Program-made: the position numbers and the translations under genes
DNA from: Pseudonocardia thermophila
Lineage (GTDB): Bacteria > Actinomycetota > Actinomycetes > Mycobacteriales > Pseudonocardiaceae
Assembly: GCF_900142365.1 (NCBI RefSeq)
Contig: NZ_FRAP01000001.1
Coordinates: 186,001-250,000, forward strand
Direction of reading: 5' to 3'
DNA: 64,000 bases
In this document: one piece after another, positions 21,715 through 30,802 of the stretch
Layout: every line of letters starts with the position of its first letter
Position numbering within the stretch: position 1 is the stretch's first letter
The notes under the pieces: model-generated
The model's input: only the letters and a program-made list of their open reading frames with translations
The model's database searches: none
What the model was told of the DNA's origin: nothing

Positions 21715-22574
21715 GAGCTGGAGGCCACCACACCGCCACCGGCCGATCGGAAACCTGCACCGTCTGGCCCGACGGCACCGTCACGCCCACACGCCCCGCC
21801 CGCCCCGCCGCCGCGAGGGCGTCGCGGCCGCACCGGTGGGCGCAAACCCCTGCTGTCGCTCGCCCTCGCCGCCGCCCTGGCCGCCGTGCTCGTCGGGTCG
21901 GCCGTCGCGGTCGCCACCCAGCTGCACCCGCGCACCACACCGCTCGAACCCCCGGTCACCGCACACGCCGCCCCGCTCCCCGCACCGCGGCCCCGTCGCG
22001 CAACCGCCCAGGCTCACGAGCAGCGCCCGACGGCCTGCCGGCACCGACCCCCGGCCCTGGTTCGGTGCGCCACGGCGGCAGCGCCGGTGCCGCACCTGCC
22101 CGAGGTCACGGTGCCCGACCCGGCAGCCACCACCACCCGCGCGCCGACACCCCCGCCGCAGCCACCGCAGCACCGACACCTCACCCACGACCGCACCCGC
22201 ACCACGCGCCACGACCCGGGCCGTCCCACCGGCTCGTCCGGACCCGGCGCTGCAGGGGGATCGGGGCCGGATCATCGACGGGTTCGGCACCTGCCTCGAG
22301 GCCACCGCCACCACGCCCGGCACCTGGTCGTGCCTGTCGGATCACCCCGACCAGACCTGGGCCCGCACCCCCGCCGGACAGCCGGTCACCACCGCCGGCT
22401 GCCTGGTTGCCGTCGCACCAGCGACCCGACACAGCGGTGGACCTCCGCCGACCGGCTCATCCGTCGACGCCGCCACCGGCGAGTGCGCCCTCGTCCGCCC
22501 AGCCGACGGGCACCGTCACCGTCCCGTGCGGCAGCACCACGGAAGCCACCACCCAGGTCGTCCACCCCGGTTGA
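21715..22574 (+). pseudogene. membrane-anchored ricin-type lectin protein remnant
   Basis: A Pro-rich segment with one membrane helix (KPLLSLALAAALAAVLVGSA) is followed, after changes of frame, by GRIIDGFGTCLEATATTPGT, WSCLSDHPDQTWARTPAGQP and finally TVTVPCGSTTEATTQVVHPG before a stop at 22574. The middle part fits a ricin B-type beta-trefoil repeat. At least three frameshifts are needed, so it is a pseudogene. Confidence 0.6.
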
Positions 22575-22636
22575 ACGGCCTCAGCGTCGGGCTGACCGCG
22601 TCGCCAGGACGTGGTGGACGGACCGGTGGCGAGCCC

Positions 22637-23875
22637 TCACAGGGCGATGCCGAGCAGCGCGTCCACCGCATCGCGCACCAGCCGCGGGGCGGCTGGGTCG
22701 GTGCCCCGCCGCTCCAGCGCCTCCGCCACCCAGGCGTCGACGGCGGCCAGCGCGGACGGGGTGTCGAGATCGTCGGCCAGGTGCGTGCGCAGCCGCTGGA
22801 CGAGGTCCTCCGCGGCCGGGCCCGTGTCCAGCGCAACGGCCTCCCGCCAGCGGGCCAGCCGCCGCTCGGCCTCGGTGAGCAGCTGGGGGGTCCACTCGCG
22901 GTCGGTGCGGTAGTGCCCGGAGATCAGCGCGGCGCGCACCGCGTTCGGATCGACCCCGTCCGCCCGCAGCTTCGAGACGAACACCAGGTTGCCGCGCGAC
23001 TTCGACATCTTCTCGCCGTCGAGGCCGATCATGCCGGCGTGCGTGTAGTGCCGGGCGAACGGCGCCACCCCGGTGAGCGCCTCGGCGTGCGCGGCCCCGC
23101 ACTCGTGGTGCGGGAAGATCAGGTCGGAGCCGCCGCCGTTGAGGTCGATCTGCGGGCCGAGCCGGTTCAGCGCGATCGCTGCGCACTCGATGTGCCAGCC
23201 GGGCCGGCCCGTGCCCAGTGCGGACTCCCACGACGGCTCGCCCTCCCGGGCCATCCGCCACAGCAGCGGATCGAGCGGGTGCCGCTTGCCCGGCCGCTCG
23301 GGGTCGCCGCCGCGCTCGGCGGCCAGCCGCAGCATCGTCTCCTCGTCGTAGCGGGACTCGTAGCCGAACCGCCCCGTAGCGGTGATGTCGAAGTAGACGT
23401 CGGGGTACTCGGGATCGTCGACCCGGTAGGCCGCACCCCCGGCCAGCAGCTTCTCGACGAGCTCGGCGATCTCGCTCATCGCCTCCACGGCGCCGATGTA
23501 GTGCCGCGGCGGCAGCACCCGCAGCGCCTCCATGTCCTCGCGGAACAGCGCCGTCTCGCGCATGCCCAGGACCACCCAGTCGTCCTGGTCGCGGGCGGCC
23601 CGCTCGAGCAGCGGATCGTCGATGTCGGTGACGTTCTGGACGTAGTGGACGTCGTGCCCGAGATCCCGCCAGAGCCGGTTGACCAGGTCGAACGCCAGGT
23701 AGGTCGCGGCGTGCCCGAGGTGGGTGGCGTCGTAGGGAGTGATGCCGCAGACGTACATCGTCGCCGTGGCGCCGGGCGCCGTCGGTCGGACGCGGTCGGT
23801 CGCGCGGTCGTAGAGCCGCAGCGGTGGCCCCTCACCGGCCAGGACGGGGATGTCGACGGCTGCCCAGGTCTGCAT
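22637..23875 (-). CDS. mshC: cysteine:1D-myo-inosityl-2-amino-2-deoxy-alpha-D-glucopyranoside ligase
   Basis: The 412-aa enzyme joins Cys to GlcN-Ins with ATP, the third step of mycothiol synthesis. It is related to cysteinyl-tRNA synthetase: [20 protein letters not shown] holds a zinc-ligand Cys and the HIGH-like motif, [14 protein letters not shown] and [13 protein letters not shown] hold further zinc ligands, and KMSKSRGN is the KMSKS loop. The start MQTW (ATG at 23875) is preferred over GTG two codons upstream by comparison with M. tuberculosis MshC. It shows that the host uses mycothiol. Confidence 0.95.
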   Translation of the reverse strand: MQTWAAVDIPVLAGEGPPLRLYDRATDRVRPTAPGATATMYVCGITPYDATHLGHAATYLAFDLVNRLWRDLGHDVHYVQNVTDIDDPLLERAARDQDDWVVLGMRETALFREDMEALRVLPPRHYIGAVEAMSEIAELVEKLLAGGAAYRVDDPEYPDVYFDITATGRFGYESRYDEETMLRLAAERGGDPERPGKRHPLDPLLWRMAREGEPSWESALGTGRPGWHIECAAIALNRLGPQIDLNGGGSDLIFPHHECGAAHAEALTGVAPFARHYTHAGMIGLDGEKMSKSRGNLVFVSKLRADGVDPNAVRAALISGHYRTDREWTPQLLTEAERRLARWREAVALDTGPAAEDLVQRLRTHLADDLDTPSALAAVDAWVAEALERRGTDPAAPRLVRDAVDALLGIAL

Positions 23876-23892
23876 AGACACAACTTACGTCG

Positions 23893-24087
23893 TCACTCCC
23901 GCCACCATTCCCGGTCCACGCGCGCCTCGATGTCCCGGACGTGGTGACGGGCGCACTCCGGGCACAGCCAGCTGGTGGTTCCGCCCTCGTGCGCGCTCGA
24001 CCAGGCCAGCGCCGTGTGGTCCTGCGGATCCCGACGCCGTCCGCACCGGACGCACACCTGGACGTCATCGGTGTTCGATCCGGACAT
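23893..24087 (-). CDS. small zinc-ribbon protein
   Basis: The 64-aa protein has two CxxC knuckles, CVRCGRR (near 12-15) and CPECARHH (near 42-45), which fit a single zinc site. It lies 17 bp upstream of mshC on the same strand and may be cotranscribed with it. The function is unknown. The upstream frame stays open, but MSGSNTDDVQVCV looks like the natural start. Confidence 0.7.
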   Translation of the reverse strand: MSGSNTDDVQVCVRCGRRRDPQDHTALAWSSAHEGGTTSWLCPECARHHVRDIEARVDREWWRE

Positions 24088-24140
24088 GTCCGACAGTGTG
24101 CCCCGTGAACCGTGCCCCGTGAACGCTGCGCCGGACATGC

Positions 24141-24199
24141 TTGACGCGCGCGTAGACTGCGAGCTATTAGACCAAACATCTAGCCCCAACATCTAGACC
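24141..24199 (+). promoter_or_regulatory. promoter and repeated operator of the amino-sugar operon
   Basis: TTGACG (24141-24146) and TATTAG (24165-24170) make a plausible -35/-10 pair with an 18-bp spacer. Downstream, AACATCTAG occurs twice (24175-24183 and 24188-24196, 13-bp phase). TTAGACCA and TCTAGACC resemble halves of the DasR/NagR site (TGGTCTAGACCA). The placement suggests repression by a GntR-type amino-sugar regulator acting in trans. Confidence 0.5.
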
Positions 24200-24208
24200 G
24201 GAGGTGCG

Positions 24209-25093
24209 ATGGCAGCGGTGATCGGCCTCGACGTCGGCGGTTCGTCCACGCGGGCCGTGCGCAGCGTCGACGGAGCCGTCGTCGGGGAGGCGGAGGGCGA
24301 CGGCGCCAACATCGCGGCCGTCGGCGATCAGGTCGCGGGCACCCGGCTCGGCGAGGTGCTCGCCGCCGTCGGAACCGACGGGATCGACGCGGTCTGCGCC
24401 GGCGCGGCGGGGGCCGACTCCCCCGTCACCGTGGCGACCGTCCGCGACCTGATCGCCGCGCACGTGCCCGGGGCGCGGGTCGAGGTCGTGCACGATGCCC
24501 GGCTCGTCCTCGCCGCGGTCGGGCGCGACGCCGGTGTGGCGCTGATCAGCGGCACCGGCTCGGCCGCCTGGGGCGCGGCACCCGACGGGCGGCACGCCCG
24601 GGCCGGCGGCTGGGGCCACCTGCTCGGCGACGAGGGCAGCGCGTACCAGGTCGCGCTCGACGCCGTGAGGCACGCTCTGCGGCTGCTCGACCGCGGTGCG
24701 CCGGTCGACCCGCTGACGGCGGCGCTGGTGACCGACTGCGGCGTCGCGCACCGCACACTGCTGGTCGACCACGTCTACCAGGTCCCCGACAAGCGGTACT
24801 GGGCCCGGCGGGCAGGCGTCGTGGCCGCGCTGGCCGAGCGCGGCGACCCTGCTGCGCGCCAGATCATGGAGTCGGCCGCGCAGGCGCTGGCGGCGCTCGC
24901 CCGGCAGGTGCTCGACCGGCTCGGCATCGCCGGCCCGGTCGTCGTCGCCGGCGGGTTCGCCACCCACCATCCCGCACTGCTCGACGCGGTCCGCGCACAC
25001 CTGCCCGGCACCGCCGTCGAGCTCCTGCCGGTCGCACCCGTGCACGGCGCGGTGCGACTCGCCGAACGACTCGCCGCGGGGGTGACACCGTGA
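24209..25093 (+). CDS. BadF/BadG-family sugar kinase, probable N-acetylglucosamine kinase
   Basis: The 294-aa ASKHA-fold kinase has phosphate-1 motif GLDVGGSSTRAV, the segment ISGTGSAAWGAA, the glycine-rich AGGWGHLLGDEGSAY typical of GlcNAc kinases, and an adenosine motif VVVAGGFATHHPAL. It would phosphorylate GlcNAc or glucosamine from outside or from wall recycling. GGAGG precedes the ATG. Its stop overlaps the next start (GTGA), so the three-gene operon is translationally coupled. Confidence 0.85.
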   Translation: MAAVIGLDVGGSSTRAVRSVDGAVVGEAEGDGANIAAVGDQVAGTRLGEVLAAVGTDGIDAVCAGAAGADSPVTVATVRDLIAAHVPGARVEVVHDARLVLAAVGRDAGVALISGTGSAAWGAAPDGRHARAGGWGHLLGDEGSAYQVALDAVRHALRLLDRGAPVDPLTAALVTDCGVAHRTLLVDHVYQVPDKRYWARRAGVVAALAERGDPAARQIMESAAQALAALARQVLDRLGIAGPVVVAGGFATHHPALLDAVRAHLPGTAVELLPVAPVHGAVRLAERLAAGVTP

Positions 25094-26160
25094 CCGCCGG
25101 AGTAGACCAACGGACCGGCGCACACCGGCCGGGTGAGCTCATGGCTGCCGAGATCGCCGAACAGCCCGCCGTCTGGCGCCGCTTCCTCGCCGACGGGGCC
25201 GAGGCCGGGCTCGCCGCCGCGGCGACCGCGATCCGGGCCCGGCACCCCCGCACGGTCGTGCTGGTCGCCCGCGGCACCAGCGACCACGCCGCCCTCTACG
25301 CGAAGTACCTGGTCGAGATCGAGCTGCAGCTGCCCGCCGGACTCGGCTCGCCGTCCACGATGACCGCCTACGGCGCCCGCCCCGACCTGCGCGACGTGCT
25401 CATGATCGGGGTGAGCCAGTCCGGCGGCTCCCCCGATCTCGTGCGCTGCCTGGAGATCGGCCGGGCGGGCGGCGCGCTGACCGTCGCCGTCACCAACAAC
25501 GCGGGATCACCGCTCGCGACCGCGGCCCACCACCACGTCGACGTGCTGGCCGGGCCCGAGCGCGCGGTGGCCGCTACCAAGTCCTACACCGCCCAGCTGC
25601 TCGCGCTGCACGAGCTGCTCATGGCCGTCCGCGACGGCGCACCCGCCCCCGCGGCCCTGCCCGATCTCGGAGCGGGACTGATCGAGCAGGACGCGGCGAT
25701 CGCTGCGCTCGCCGTCCGCTACCGGTTCGCGCAGCGGTTGCTCACCACCGGCCGTGGCTACTCCTACGCCACCGCGCGCGAGGCCGCGCTCAAGCTGATG
25801 GAGACCGCGTACGTGTCGGCGCAGGCGTTCTCCGGGGCCGATCTGCTGCACGGCCCGCTCGCGCTGGTCGACCCGCAGGTGCCGGTGCTCGCCGTCGTCG
25901 CCGAGGGGATCGGCGGGGACGCCATGCAGGCCACGCTCGCCCGGCTGCGCGAGCAGGACGCCGACGTGTGCGTGATCGGGCGACCGGCTGCCGTCGAGGC
26001 CGCCGCCGCGGGCGTGGCCCTGCCCGGTGGGCTGCCGGAACGGCTGTCGCCGATCCTGGAGATCCTTCCGCTGCAGCAGCTGGCGCTGCACGTCGCCGTC
26101 GGCCGCGGCGGCGACCCGGACGCCCCCCGCGGGCTGCGCAAGATCACGGAGACCCTGTGA
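25090..26160 (+). CDS. SIS-domain glucosamine-6-phosphate deaminase/isomerase-like protein
   Basis: The 356-aa protein has two SIS domains like the isomerase half of GlmS but no glutaminase domain. Recognisable are LVARGTSDHAALYAKYL, GVSQSGGSPDLV, AATKSYTAQLLAL and REAALKLMETAYVSAQAF. Such proteins act as NagB-II type deaminases or as AgaS-like enzymes. Between a GlcNAc kinase and NagA, deamination of GlcN-6-P to Fru-6-P is the likely role. GTG start; both ends overlap neighbours by four bases. Confidence 0.85.
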   Translation: MTAGVDQRTGAHRPGELMAAEIAEQPAVWRRFLADGAEAGLAAAATAIRARHPRTVVLVARGTSDHAALYAKYLVEIELQLPAGLGSPSTMTAYGARPDLRDVLMIGVSQSGGSPDLVRCLEIGRAGGALTVAVTNNAGSPLATAAHHHVDVLAGPERAVAATKSYTAQLLALHELLMAVRDGAPAPAALPDLGAGLIEQDAAIAALAVRYRFAQRLLTTGRGYSYATAREAALKLMETAYVSAQAFSGADLLHGPLALVDPQVPVLAVVAEGIGGDAMQATLARLREQDADVCVIGRPAAVEAAAAGVALPGGLPERLSPILEILPLQQLALHVAVGRGGDPDAPRGLRKITETL

Positions 26161-27365
26161 CCGACCCTGATCGAGACGGCGAGCGCACGGTGCTGGTGGC
26201 CGGCACGGTGGTCGCGCTGGGCACCGCGGCACCCGGGTGGGTCGCCGTCGAGGGCGAGCGCATCGCCGCCGTCGGCCACGGCGCTCCCCCGCCCGGCGGC
26301 ACCCGGCGCGATCTCGGCGCCGGCGCGGTGATCGTTCCGGGGTTCGTCGATCAGCACGTCCACGGTGGCGCAGGGGCCGCGTTCACCGGCGGCGACCCGG
26401 CCGAGGCGCTGCGCGCCGTGCAGTTCCACCGGGCGCACGGGACCACGACGACCCTCGCCAGCCTCGTCGCGGCGTCACCGGCCGAACTGCGCCGGGACGT
26501 CGCCGCGCTCACCGAGCTGGTCGCCGACGGCGAGCTGGCCGGCGTCCACCTCGAGGGCCCGTGGCTGGCCACCGCCCGCTGCGGCGCCCACGATCCGCGG
26601 CAGCTGCGCGACCCGGACCCGGCCGAGCTGGCCGCGCTGCTGGCCACCGGCGTCGTCCGCATGGTCACCCTCGCCCCGGAGCGAGCCGGTGGGCTCGAGG
26701 CCGTCCGCCGGATCGTCGACGCCGGCGCGATCGCGGCGGTCGGGCACACCGACGCCAGCTACGCGCTCACCCGTGAGGCGATCGCCGCGGGCGCGCGGGT
26801 CGGCACGCACCTGTTCAACGCGATGGCGCCGGTGCACCACCGCGAGCCCGGCCCGGCGATCGCGCTGCTGGAGGACCCGCGGGTGGTGGTGGAGCTGGTC
26901 ACCGACGGGCTGCACGTCCATCCGGCGCTGTGGCGGCACGTCCTCGCGGCCGCCGGCCCGGACCGGGTCGCCGCGGTGACCGACGCGATGGCCGCGGCCG
27001 GCATGCCCGACGGCGACTACCGGCTGGGCGCGCTGCGGGTCACCGTCACCGACCGGGTCGCGCGGGTGGCCGGCCCGGACGGCGCGTCCGGCCCGATCGC
27101 GGGCAGCACCGCCACCACCGCAGACCTGTTCGCCCGGCTGGTGGCGGAGGCACGGCTGCCGCGCGCCGAGGCGCTGGCGCAGGCCGTCGCGCTCACCGCG
27201 ACCACCCCGGCCCGGGTGCTCGGGCTCGCCGACGAGGTGGGGGCGCTGGCGTCCGGGCTGCGCGCCGACGTCGTCGTCCTCGACGAGGGGGCGGACGGGT
27301 GGCTGCGGGTGCGCGAGGTGCTGCGCGCGGGCCGGATCGTCGAAGAAGTACTCCCGCGGGCGTAG
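26157..27365 (+). CDS. nagA: N-acetylglucosamine-6-phosphate deacetylase
   Basis: The 402-aa amidohydrolase removes acetate from GlcNAc-6-P. Metal and active-site landmarks are FVDQHVHGG, the metal Glu in HLEGPWL, His in VGHTDASYAL, HLFNAMAPVHHREPG, and the catalytic Asp in VTDAMAAAGMPDG. It starts at GTG overlapping the previous stop (GTGA). No PTS or ABC transporter gene accompanies the operon, so substrate may come from cell-wall turnover or an unlinked transporter. Confidence 0.93.
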   Translation: MTDPDRDGERTVLVAGTVVALGTAAPGWVAVEGERIAAVGHGAPPPGGTRRDLGAGAVIVPGFVDQHVHGGAGAAFTGGDPAEALRAVQFHRAHGTTTTLASLVAASPAELRRDVAALTELVADGELAGVHLEGPWLATARCGAHDPRQLRDPDPAELAALLATGVVRMVTLAPERAGGLEAVRRIVDAGAIAAVGHTDASYALTREAIAAGARVGTHLFNAMAPVHHREPGPAIALLEDPRVVVELVTDGLHVHPALWRHVLAAAGPDRVAAVTDAMAAAGMPDGDYRLGALRVTVTDRVARVAGPDGASGPIAGSTATTADLFARLVAEARLPRAEALAQAVALTATTPARVLGLADEVGALASGLRADVVVLDEGADGWLRVREVLRAGRIVEEVLPRA

Positions 27366-27424
27366 CCGGGGTGTCACCCGCGGGCCGATGTGCGGTGAGC
27401 CGGCCGCGCGAACCATCGGGCGGC

Positions 27425-27955
27425 ATGAACCTGCAGCTCTCCCCCGGGACCCGCAAGGTCGCGCTCGTCGCGCACGTGTGGTCGGTCGGGGCGTGGATCG
27501 GGCTCGACGCGGCGAAGTCCCTGCTCATCGCGGTCGGGCTGCTCGGCGGTGACCGCGGTGCGGTGGCCCTCGCCTACCGCGCGCTCGGTACGTTCCTCGG
27601 TGCGCCGCTGATCGTGGCGAGCACAGCGGCGCTGATCACCGGCCTGCTGCTGGGCGTCGGCACCCGCTGGGGCCTGCTGTCCTACTGGTGGGTGGCCGCG
27701 AAGCTGGTGATCACACTGGTGCTGGTGACGCTGGTGTGCACGGTGCTCGCCCCGATGCTGCCCGCCGTCGCCGCGTACGGGGACGCGCTGGCTGCCGGGG
27801 CCGTCTCGGCGCCGGCGGACGTCACCGACCTCGTCTACCCGGCGATCGTGGCGCCGCTGTCGCTGCTCACCACGACGCTCCTGTCCGTGGTGAAGCCGTG
27901 GGGCCGGATCCGGCGCGGTGCGGCCCAGCCTGCTCAGCGCCGGGTGCGCAGGTAG
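27425..27955 (+). CDS. small integral membrane protein (DUF2269-like)
   Basis: The 176-aa protein has four hydrophobic helices (around 10-35, 50-75, 85-110 and 140-160) and a basic C-terminus. The start KVALVAHVWSVGAWIGLDAA with VHW/SVG-like motif is typical of DUF2269-type proteins. The function is unknown. Its last 22 bp overlap the 3' end of the convergent VWA gene. Confidence 0.65.
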   Translation: MNLQLSPGTRKVALVAHVWSVGAWIGLDAAKSLLIAVGLLGGDRGAVALAYRALGTFLGAPLIVASTAALITGLLLGVGTRWGLLSYWWVAAKLVITLVLVTLVCTVLAPMLPAVAAYGDALAAGAVSAPADVTDLVYPAIVAPLSLLTTTLLSVVKPWGRIRRGAAQPAQRRVRR

Positions 27956-29880
27956 TCCGCCACCACTTCGGCGCCGAGCCCGTCGAGGCTGGGCGCCACG
28001 ACGCGGCCGTTGCACCGGCGGGCGAGGCCGTCCATGAACGCGGCGAGCCGCGGATCGTCGCCGAGCACGAAGAAGGTGATCGACGCCTGCAGCCCGGTGA
28101 GCCGGTCCAGCTCGGCCACGGTGGCGCGCAGGGTCTGCGGGCTCGTCGGCCAGTCGAACACGGCGTGCCCGTCGGGTTCGAGGTGGGCGGTCGGCTCGCC
28201 GTCGGTCACGATGTGCACGACCGGCTGCGCGTCGGGGTTGCGGCGCAGGTGGCGACCGGCCAGCAGCAGCGCGTGGTGCAGGTTGGTGCCCTGCTCCCAC
28301 ACACCCTCGAGGCCGATCAGCTCCCCCAGCTCGACCTCGCGGGCGTGCCGGCCGAACGTGACGAGCGTGAGGTCGTCGCCGCGGAACCGGGTCGAGATGA
28401 GGTGGTGCAGCGCGAGCGCGGTGCGCTTCATCGGCACCCAGCGGCCGTCCTGCACCATCGACCACGACGTGTCCACGCACAGCGCCACCGCGGCGCGGTG
28501 GCGGGTCTCGGTCTCGACGATCTCGACGTCGGTGACGTCGAGCGCGCGCTCGTCCCCGGTGGCCCGGCGCAGCTGCGCGTTGAGCAGGGTGCGCGGCACG
28601 TTCCAGGCCTGGGTGTCGCCGAACTGCCACGGCCGGGTGGCGCCGGTCGGTTCGCCCGCGGCGCCGGCGCGGCGGTTCTCCCGCTCGCCGCGACGGCCAC
28701 CGATCCGGTCGACGATCTCCCGCAGCACCGAATCGCCGAGCCGGCGCAGCGCCTTCGGCGACAGCTGCAGCGATCCGTCGGGGGCACGCTCGAACAGGCC
28801 CTGACGCTCCAGCTCGCGCTGCAGCTCCATCAGTGCCTGGACGTCGACGCGGCCCTCCTCGCCGAGGTGGCGCTCGACGGCGTCGAGATCGATGTCCTCC
28901 AGCCGGGCACCCGGGTAGCTCTGGGCGAGCTGCTCGGCGAGCGCGTCGAGCTGGCCGAGCTCCTCCATGGCGCGGGTGGCCTCGCCCATGCCCATGGGGT
29001 TCTCGCCGCGGAAGCGGCCGGACCCGTCCCAGTCCTCGCCGGGGCGCAGGGCCTGCAGCTGGGCGTCGAGCTGCGCGAGCGACCGGGCGAGCCGCGGGTC
29101 GCCGAAGGCCTGCTGGGCCAGCTCCATGAGCTCGGCACGCTGCTCGGCGGACAGCGAGTTGAGCAGCCGCTGCGCGGCGGCGGCGCGGGCGGCGAGCAGA
29201 TCGATCAGCTCGTCGGTGTTCTGCGGGCCCTCCGGGAAGAAGTCGCCGTGCTTGCGCATGAACTCGGCGAACCGCTCGGTGGTGTCCTGCCCGGCGGCGT
29301 GCTCGGCGAGCAGCTGGTTGAGATCGTCGAGCATCTCCCGGACGCGCTCGACGTCCTCCGGCGTGGCGCCCTCCAGCGCCTGCTTCATGCCCTGGAAGCG
29401 CTGCGCCAGCAGCTCACGCCCGAGCAGGTCGCGGATGCGGTCGTAGGCCTGCTGCGCCGTCGGCGAGCGGAAGTCGTAGTCGGCCAGCTCGCGGACCGCC
29501 CCGCCGGTGTCGGACGGGAGCGCGTCGAGCTGCATCTCGCGGAACCGCGCGTCGTCGCCGTCGTCGCGGGCGAGCGCGTCGCGTTCGGCGTCGAGGGCCT
29601 GGCGCAGCAGCTCGCGGACCTCCTCCAGAGTGCCGTCGAGCCGGTTCTCCCGCTGCAGCCTGCGGCGGCGCTCCCAGACCTGGCGGGTCAGCTCGTCGAG
29701 CCCCCGGCGGCCCTGGAGGCCGCGGCGCAGCAGCTCCTGCAGGGCGGACCGGGGCGAGGAGCCCTCCATGACGTCCCGGCCCATCTCGTCCAGCGCAGCC
29801 CGGAGGTCGAGCGGCGGGGCGAGCGGATCTGGTCCGTCGACGTAGGGGCCGTAGGAGTAGCGGCGACCGGCTCTGCGCAC
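27934..29880 (-). CDS. VWA-domain protein, partner of the MoxR ATPase
   Basis: The about 648-aa protein has a long charged helical region (about 40-400, RLQRENRLDGTLEEVRELLR...) followed by a C-terminal von Willebrand A domain. Its MIDAS motif is DTSWS (470-474), followed by TFG and IVTDGEPTAH. Together with the MoxR/RavA-like ATPase at 30803 it forms the AAA-VWA pair known from RavA-ViaA and NorQ-NorD, thought to insert metals or remodel proteins. The GTG start at 29880 is the best of several weak choices. A frameshifted gene separates the two partners. Confidence 0.85.
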   Translation of the reverse strand: MRRAGRRYSYGPYVDGPDPLAPPLDLRAALDEMGRDVMEGSSPRSALQELLRRGLQGRRGLDELTRQVWERRRRLQRENRLDGTLEEVRELLRQALDAERDALARDDGDDARFREMQLDALPSDTGGAVRELADYDFRSPTAQQAYDRIRDLLGRELLAQRFQGMKQALEGATPEDVERVREMLDDLNQLLAEHAAGQDTTERFAEFMRKHGDFFPEGPQNTDELIDLLAARAAAAQRLLNSLSAEQRAELMELAQQAFGDPRLARSLAQLDAQLQALRPGEDWDGSGRFRGENPMGMGEATRAMEELGQLDALAEQLAQSYPGARLEDIDLDAVERHLGEEGRVDVQALMELQRELERQGLFERAPDGSLQLSPKALRRLGDSVLREIVDRIGGRRGERENRRAGAAGEPTGATRPWQFGDTQAWNVPRTLLNAQLRRATGDERALDVTDVEIVETETRHRAAVALCVDTSWSMVQDGRWVPMKRTALALHHLISTRFRGDDLTLVTFGRHAREVELGELIGLEGVWEQGTNLHHALLLAGRHLRRNPDAQPVVHIVTDGEPTAHLEPDGHAVFDWPTSPQTLRATVAELDRLTGLQASITFFVLGDDPRLAAFMDGLARRCNGRVVAPSLDGLGAEVVADYLRTRR

Positions 29881-29937
29881 GCATCCGACGCTACGCCGGG
29901 TCGACCGCCGGCGCTGCGAAAAATCTCGTGACCGCAC

Positions 29938-30742
29938 TCAGCCGCGGAAGGCGTCCGCGTTCGCGATCGCCCACTGCGCGAACGTGGTTGCCGGGCGGCC
30001 GGTGCCGTCGGCGACGGTGGTCGTCACCTGGATCGGGTTGTCGACCGGGCCGGCGAGCGCGGCGTCGACGTACCAGGCGGCGGACCCGCCCATCGTCGGC
30101 GTCAGCTCGGCGACCGACTCGTCGCGGGTGATCGCCTCGAACCGGATCGGCTCCTCGATCGCGGCGGCGATGCGCTCGGTCAGCTCGACGCGGGTGAGCA
30201 CCTCGGGGCCGGTGAGGGTCAGCGCCGTGCCGACGTGGTCGCCGCTGCGCAGGGCGGCAGCAGCGACCCGGGCGACGTCGTCCATCGCGATCGGGGCGCT
30301 GCGGCCGTGCGGCCGGGGCTCGCGGACGGTCCGCCGCTCCACGATGCCGGGCGCCCAGATGTGCGCGTTCTCCATGAAGTCGCCGGGCCACAGGTGGGTC
30401 CACGAGACCCCGGCGGCCTCGACGGCCCGGGTGACACCGCCCCACCAGGACTCGTGCTCGCCGGAGAGATCGACGACGTGCTGCACGCCGGCCTCCGCTG
30501 CCATGGCGAGCACGGCGGCGGTGGTGCCCTGAAGCGGCGCCAGGTACATGCGCTCGACGCCGACCAGCGCGGCCCGCACGGTGTCGGGCCGGCGCAAGCT
30601 GCCTCGCGCGATCTCCACGCCGTCGGGCAGCGCGGCGCAGAGCGGCCGTGAGCGCTCGCACCTTCGGTGCGTCCGCGGCGACGAGGTGGTCGACCAGCAT
30701 CCGGCCGATGTTGCCCGTCGCGCCAGTGACCAGGATCGTCAT
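29938..30742 (-). pseudogene. NmrA-like NAD(P)-binding protein, frameshifted
   Basis: The ATG at 30742 opens MTILVTGATGNIGRMLVDHL, the Rossmann NAD(P) motif, and runs to about KVRALT. The rest of the protein (EIARGSLRRPDTVRAALVGV through GEHESWWGGV to the stop at 29938) is in another frame, joined near 30645-30655. A single-base indel explains it, whether a true mutation or a sequencing error. Intact it would be a 260-270 aa NmrA/SDR-like protein. It lies between the MoxR and VWA genes. Confidence 0.75.
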
Positions 30743-30746
30743 CAGG

Positions 30747-30794
30747 CCCCCGGGCAAAGAATCGGGTACACCGTACCCGATTTCTTGCCCGGGG
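30747..30794. promoter_or_regulatory. long palindrome before the NmrA-like gene (operator or terminator)
   Basis: Perfect arms AATCGGGTAC (30760-30769) and GTACCCGATT (30773-30782) surround ACC, and an outer stem CCCCGGGCAA/TTGCCCGGGG extends it with one mismatch region. It lies between the MoxR stop codon and the ATG at 30742. It could be a TetR/HxlR-type operator or the terminator of the ATPase gene. Confidence 0.6.
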
Positions 30795-30802
30795 TGGCCC
30801 GC

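Noticed and set aside
15007..22574. Prophage or integrative plasmid
   Set aside because: No integrase, terminase, capsid, replication or conjugation genes were found; only an IS256 relic and unrelated pseudogenes.
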